A stretch of 64,000 bases of DNA from Pseudomonas songnenensis (lineage in GTDB: Bacteria > Pseudomonadota > Gammaproteobacteria > Pseudomonadales > Pseudomonadaceae): the NCBI RefSeq assembly GCF_003696315.1, contig NZ_RFFN01000001.1, positions 541,679 to 605,678 of the forward strand, read 5' to 3'. Every line of letters starts with the position of its first letter. Within the stretch, counting starts at the first letter, position 1. The position numbers were made by a program, and so were the translations under genes. The notes beneath the pieces are model-generated. The model was given only the letters and a program-made list of their open reading frames with translations. It did not search any database and had not been told where the DNA came from. This document shows positions 62,145-64,000 of the stretch, in pieces.

Positions 62145-63698
62145 ATGACCGCACCGGATCAGAAACGCCGCCAACTGCTGCAGGGCATCGGCGCCGGCCT
62201 CGCCCTGCCGGCTTTGGGCGTTGCGCCCGCCATCATCGCCGCGCCGCGCGAGCGTCCGCAGATGCTCGACGGCGTGCAGTCCGGTGATGTAGCGGGTGAC
62301 CGCGCGCTGATCTGGAGCCGCTGCGACCGGCCCGGCCGGCTGATCGTCGAGTGGGATACGCGCAGCCGTTTCGGCAATCCGCGGCGGATGGTCTCGTCGA
62401 TCACCGACGCTGGCCAGGACTTCACTGCCCGTGTCGATCTGCGCGCGCTGCCCGCGGATCAGTCGATCTTCTACCGCGCGCGTTTCGAGGATGCCCGCAG
62501 CGGCATGCTCAGCGAGCCCTGGTTCGGCCATCTGCGCAGCGCACCAACGCGCCCGCGCGACATTCGCTTCGTCTGGGGCGGTGACACCTGCGGCCAGGGT
62601 TACGGCATCAACCCGGACTTCGGCGGCATGCGCATCTACGAAAGCATGCGCATGCGCCGGCCGGACTTTTTCCTGCACAGCGGCGACGTGATCTACGCCG
62701 ACGGGCCGATCCCCGCCGAGGTCACCGCCGAGGACGGCAGCATCTGGCGCAACCTGGTCACCGAAGAGAAGAGCAAGGTTGCCGAGACGCTGCACGAGTT
62801 TCGCGGCAACTACCGCTACAACCTGCTGGACGAAAACCTGCGGGCCTTCAACGCCGAGGTGCCGCAGATCTGGCAGTGGGACGATCACGAGGTGACGAAC
62901 AACTGGTCGCCGAGCAAGGAGCTGGACGACCGTTACCAGCAGGTGCGTGACATCGATACCCTGGTGCAGCGCGCCCGCCAGGCCTATCTCGAATACGCGC
63001 CGATGCGCATGGCCCGCGGCGACACCCAGGGGCGCATCTACCGCAAGGTCAGCTACGGGCCGCTGCTGGATGTGTTCGTGCTGGACATGCGCAGCTATCG
63101 CGGGCCGAACACCCACAACCTGCAAGCGGAGCAGGGCGCCGACACGGCGTTCCTCGGCCGCGAGCAGCTGCGCTGGCTCAAGCGCGAGCTGCGGGCCTCG
63201 CGCGCAGCCTGGAAGGTCATCGCCGCCGACATGCCCATCGGCCTGCACGTACCGGACGGTCCGCGCTGGGAGGCGATCGCCAACGGCCATGACGGTGAAG
63301 CGCTTGGCCGCGAGCTGGAGATTGCCGAGCTGCTGACCTTCATCCAGCGCGCGCGGGTGCGCAACACCGTCTGGCTAACCGCCGATGTGCACTATTGCGC
63401 GGCGCATCACTATCACCCGAATCGGGCGGCCTATCAGCAGTTCGAGCCGTTCTGGGAGTTCGTCGCAGGCCCGCTGAATGCCGGCAGCTTCGGACCGAAC
63501 CCGCTGGATGGCACCTTCGGCCCGGAGGTGGTGTTCCAGAAGGCGCCGCCGACCGCGAACAGCTCGCCGCGGGCAGGCTTCCAGTTCTTCGGCGAGGTGG
63601 AGATCGACGCGCAGACAGCTGCGTTGCAGGTCAGCCTGCGCGACATCGACGGCACGGTGGTCTACAGCCAGACGCTTGAGCCCTGGCAGCAGGCCTGA
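62145..63698 (+). CDS. PhoD-like phosphodiesterase/alkaline phosphatase D
   Basis: A 517-residue exported metallo-phosphoesterase. The N-terminus KRRQLLQGIGAGLALPALGVAPAIIAAP is a twin-arginine signal, so it is folded before Tat export to the periplasm. The catalytic metal-binding segments are VWGGDTCGQGYGINPDFGG, FFLHSGDVIYADGPIP, WQWDDHEVTNNW and WLTADVHYCAAHHYHPN, as in PhoD enzymes that use Fe and Ca. AAGGAG lies eight bases before the ATG. Stand-alone gene; its stop is six bases from the convergent eutC stop. Regulation by phosphate is expected for the family, but I see no clear Pho box. Confidence 0.92.
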   Translation: MTAPDQKRRQLLQGIGAGLALPALGVAPAIIAAPRERPQMLDGVQSGDVAGDRALIWSRCDRPGRLIVEWDTRSRFGNPRRMVSSITDAGQDFTARVDLRALPADQSIFYRARFEDARSGMLSEPWFGHLRSAPTRPRDIRFVWGGDTCGQGYGINPDFGGMRIYESMRMRRPDFFLHSGDVIYADGPIPAEVTAEDGSIWRNLVTEEKSKVAETLHEFRGNYRYNLLDENLRAFNAEVPQIWQWDDHEVTNNWSPSKELDDRYQQVRDIDTLVQRARQAYLEYAPMRMARGDTQGRIYRKVSYGPLLDVFVLDMRSYRGPNTHNLQAEQGADTAFLGREQLRWLKRELRASRAAWKVIAADMPIGLHVPDGPRWEAIANGHDGEALGRELEIAELLTFIQRARVRNTVWLTADVHYCAAHHYHPNRAAYQQFEPFWEFVAGPLNAGSFGPNPLDGTFGPEVVFQKAPPTANSSPRAGFQFFGEVEIDAQTAALQVSLRDIDGTVVYSQTLEPWQQA

Positions 63699-63704
63699 AC
63701 CGGC

Positions 63705-64000
63705 TCAGCCGAGCAGGAAGTTGCCGGCGCGAGGCTCGCCTTCGAGCGCCGGTACTTCTGCTTCGTCCTTGAGCTGTACGCCGGAGAGTTGCCGGCGGCT
63801 GGCTTCACGCATCAGATAGAGCAGGCGGTGCGCGGCGAGGTTGCAGCTCAGGCCTTCTGGGCGAATGTTGGAAATGCAGTTGCGCTGCGCATCGTGCCGG
63901 CCGACCTGCGGCGCCCAGGTGAAATACAGGCCCAAGCTGTCTGGCGAGCTGAGCCCTGGGCGTTCGCCGAGCAGAATGACCACCATGCGCGCCTTGAGGC
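63705..64000 (-). CDS. eutC: Ethanolamine ammonia-lyase small subunit (3' part only)
   Basis: Only the C-terminal 97 or so residues lie in the window; the gene continues past the right edge. [77 protein letters not shown] is the well-conserved C-terminus of EutC, the small subunit of the adenosylcobalamin-dependent enzyme that splits ethanolamine into acetaldehyde and ammonia. eutB is expected just beyond the edge. Confidence 0.93.
   Translation of the reverse strand, partial: LKARMVVILLGERPGLSSPDSLGLYFTWAPQVGRHDAQRNCISNIRPEGLSCNLAAHRLLYLMREASRRQLSGVQLKDEAEVPALEGEPRAGNFLLG

Overview
The window reads as a GC-rich Pseudomonas chromosome, most likely the Stutzerimonas (Pseudomonas) stutzeri group. 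The evidence is the ureD-ureA-acetyltransferase-ureB-ureC order followed by a PEP mutase-like oxaloacetate decarboxylase (an order I recall from P. aeruginosa PA4864-PA4872), a desferrioxamine-type siderophore operon of the kind known from P. stutzeri, and the xseB-ispA-dxs block. I recognise no rRNA, tRNA, CRISPR array, transposase or prophage. This is mostly core genome with some strain-variable intergenic DNA.

Region 1-20.5 kb is urea nitrogen metabolism. It holds ureF and ureE (739-1928), ureC, ureB, ureA and ureD (10205-14153) and the urea ABC transporter urtABCDE (14373-20184), all on the minus strand. Unrelated genes separate the two urease blocks: an acetyltransferase, a DMT exporter, oxaloacetate decarboxylase, a TorF-like protein, a DksA-like zinc finger, a GAF histidine kinase, an NCS1 permease and an orphan curlin-repeat protein. 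ureE, ureD and urtA are each preceded by a -24/-12 (sigma-54) element with an NtrC-like dyad further upstream, so the set looks like one nitrogen-limitation regulon. The base-length of DNA just downstream of ureF carries non-coding repeat sequence instead of the expected ureG.

Region 20.5-34.4 kb is mixed housekeeping: RluE, DUF2788, a globin, an Lrp regulator, a possible small RNA, the FieF metal exporter, HrpB helicase, an SDR, a VOC protein, a YciC-like membrane protein, a NYN-domain protein, then dxs, ispA and xseB.

Region 34.5-42.4 kb is a tightly overlapping siderophore operon (decarboxylase, N-hydroxylase, MFS exporter, acyltransferase, NIS synthetase, FhuF-like reductase). It lies next to a lone FecI-type sigma factor, and the two transcription units have nearly identical Fur-box-like sequences upstream.

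Region 42.4-60.5 kb is signalling: a GGDEF/EAL protein translationally overlapped by a periplasmic-binding lipoprotein; a chemosensory cluster (short MCP, CheY, STAS, CheA, MCP, CheW, CheR, CheB) whose CheA carries two 24-residue MshEN-like motifs that suggest c-di-GMP input; a NarL-type two-component pair with a multi-PAS protein that has no output domain; and a dCACHE-GGEEF cyclase. The right end has ppa, mtfA, a PhoD-like phosphatase and the 3' part of eutC.

At least ten copies of a GTAGGGTGGA...TCCACC palindromic repeat lie in intergenic gaps, mostly inside the urea operons and downstream of dxs.
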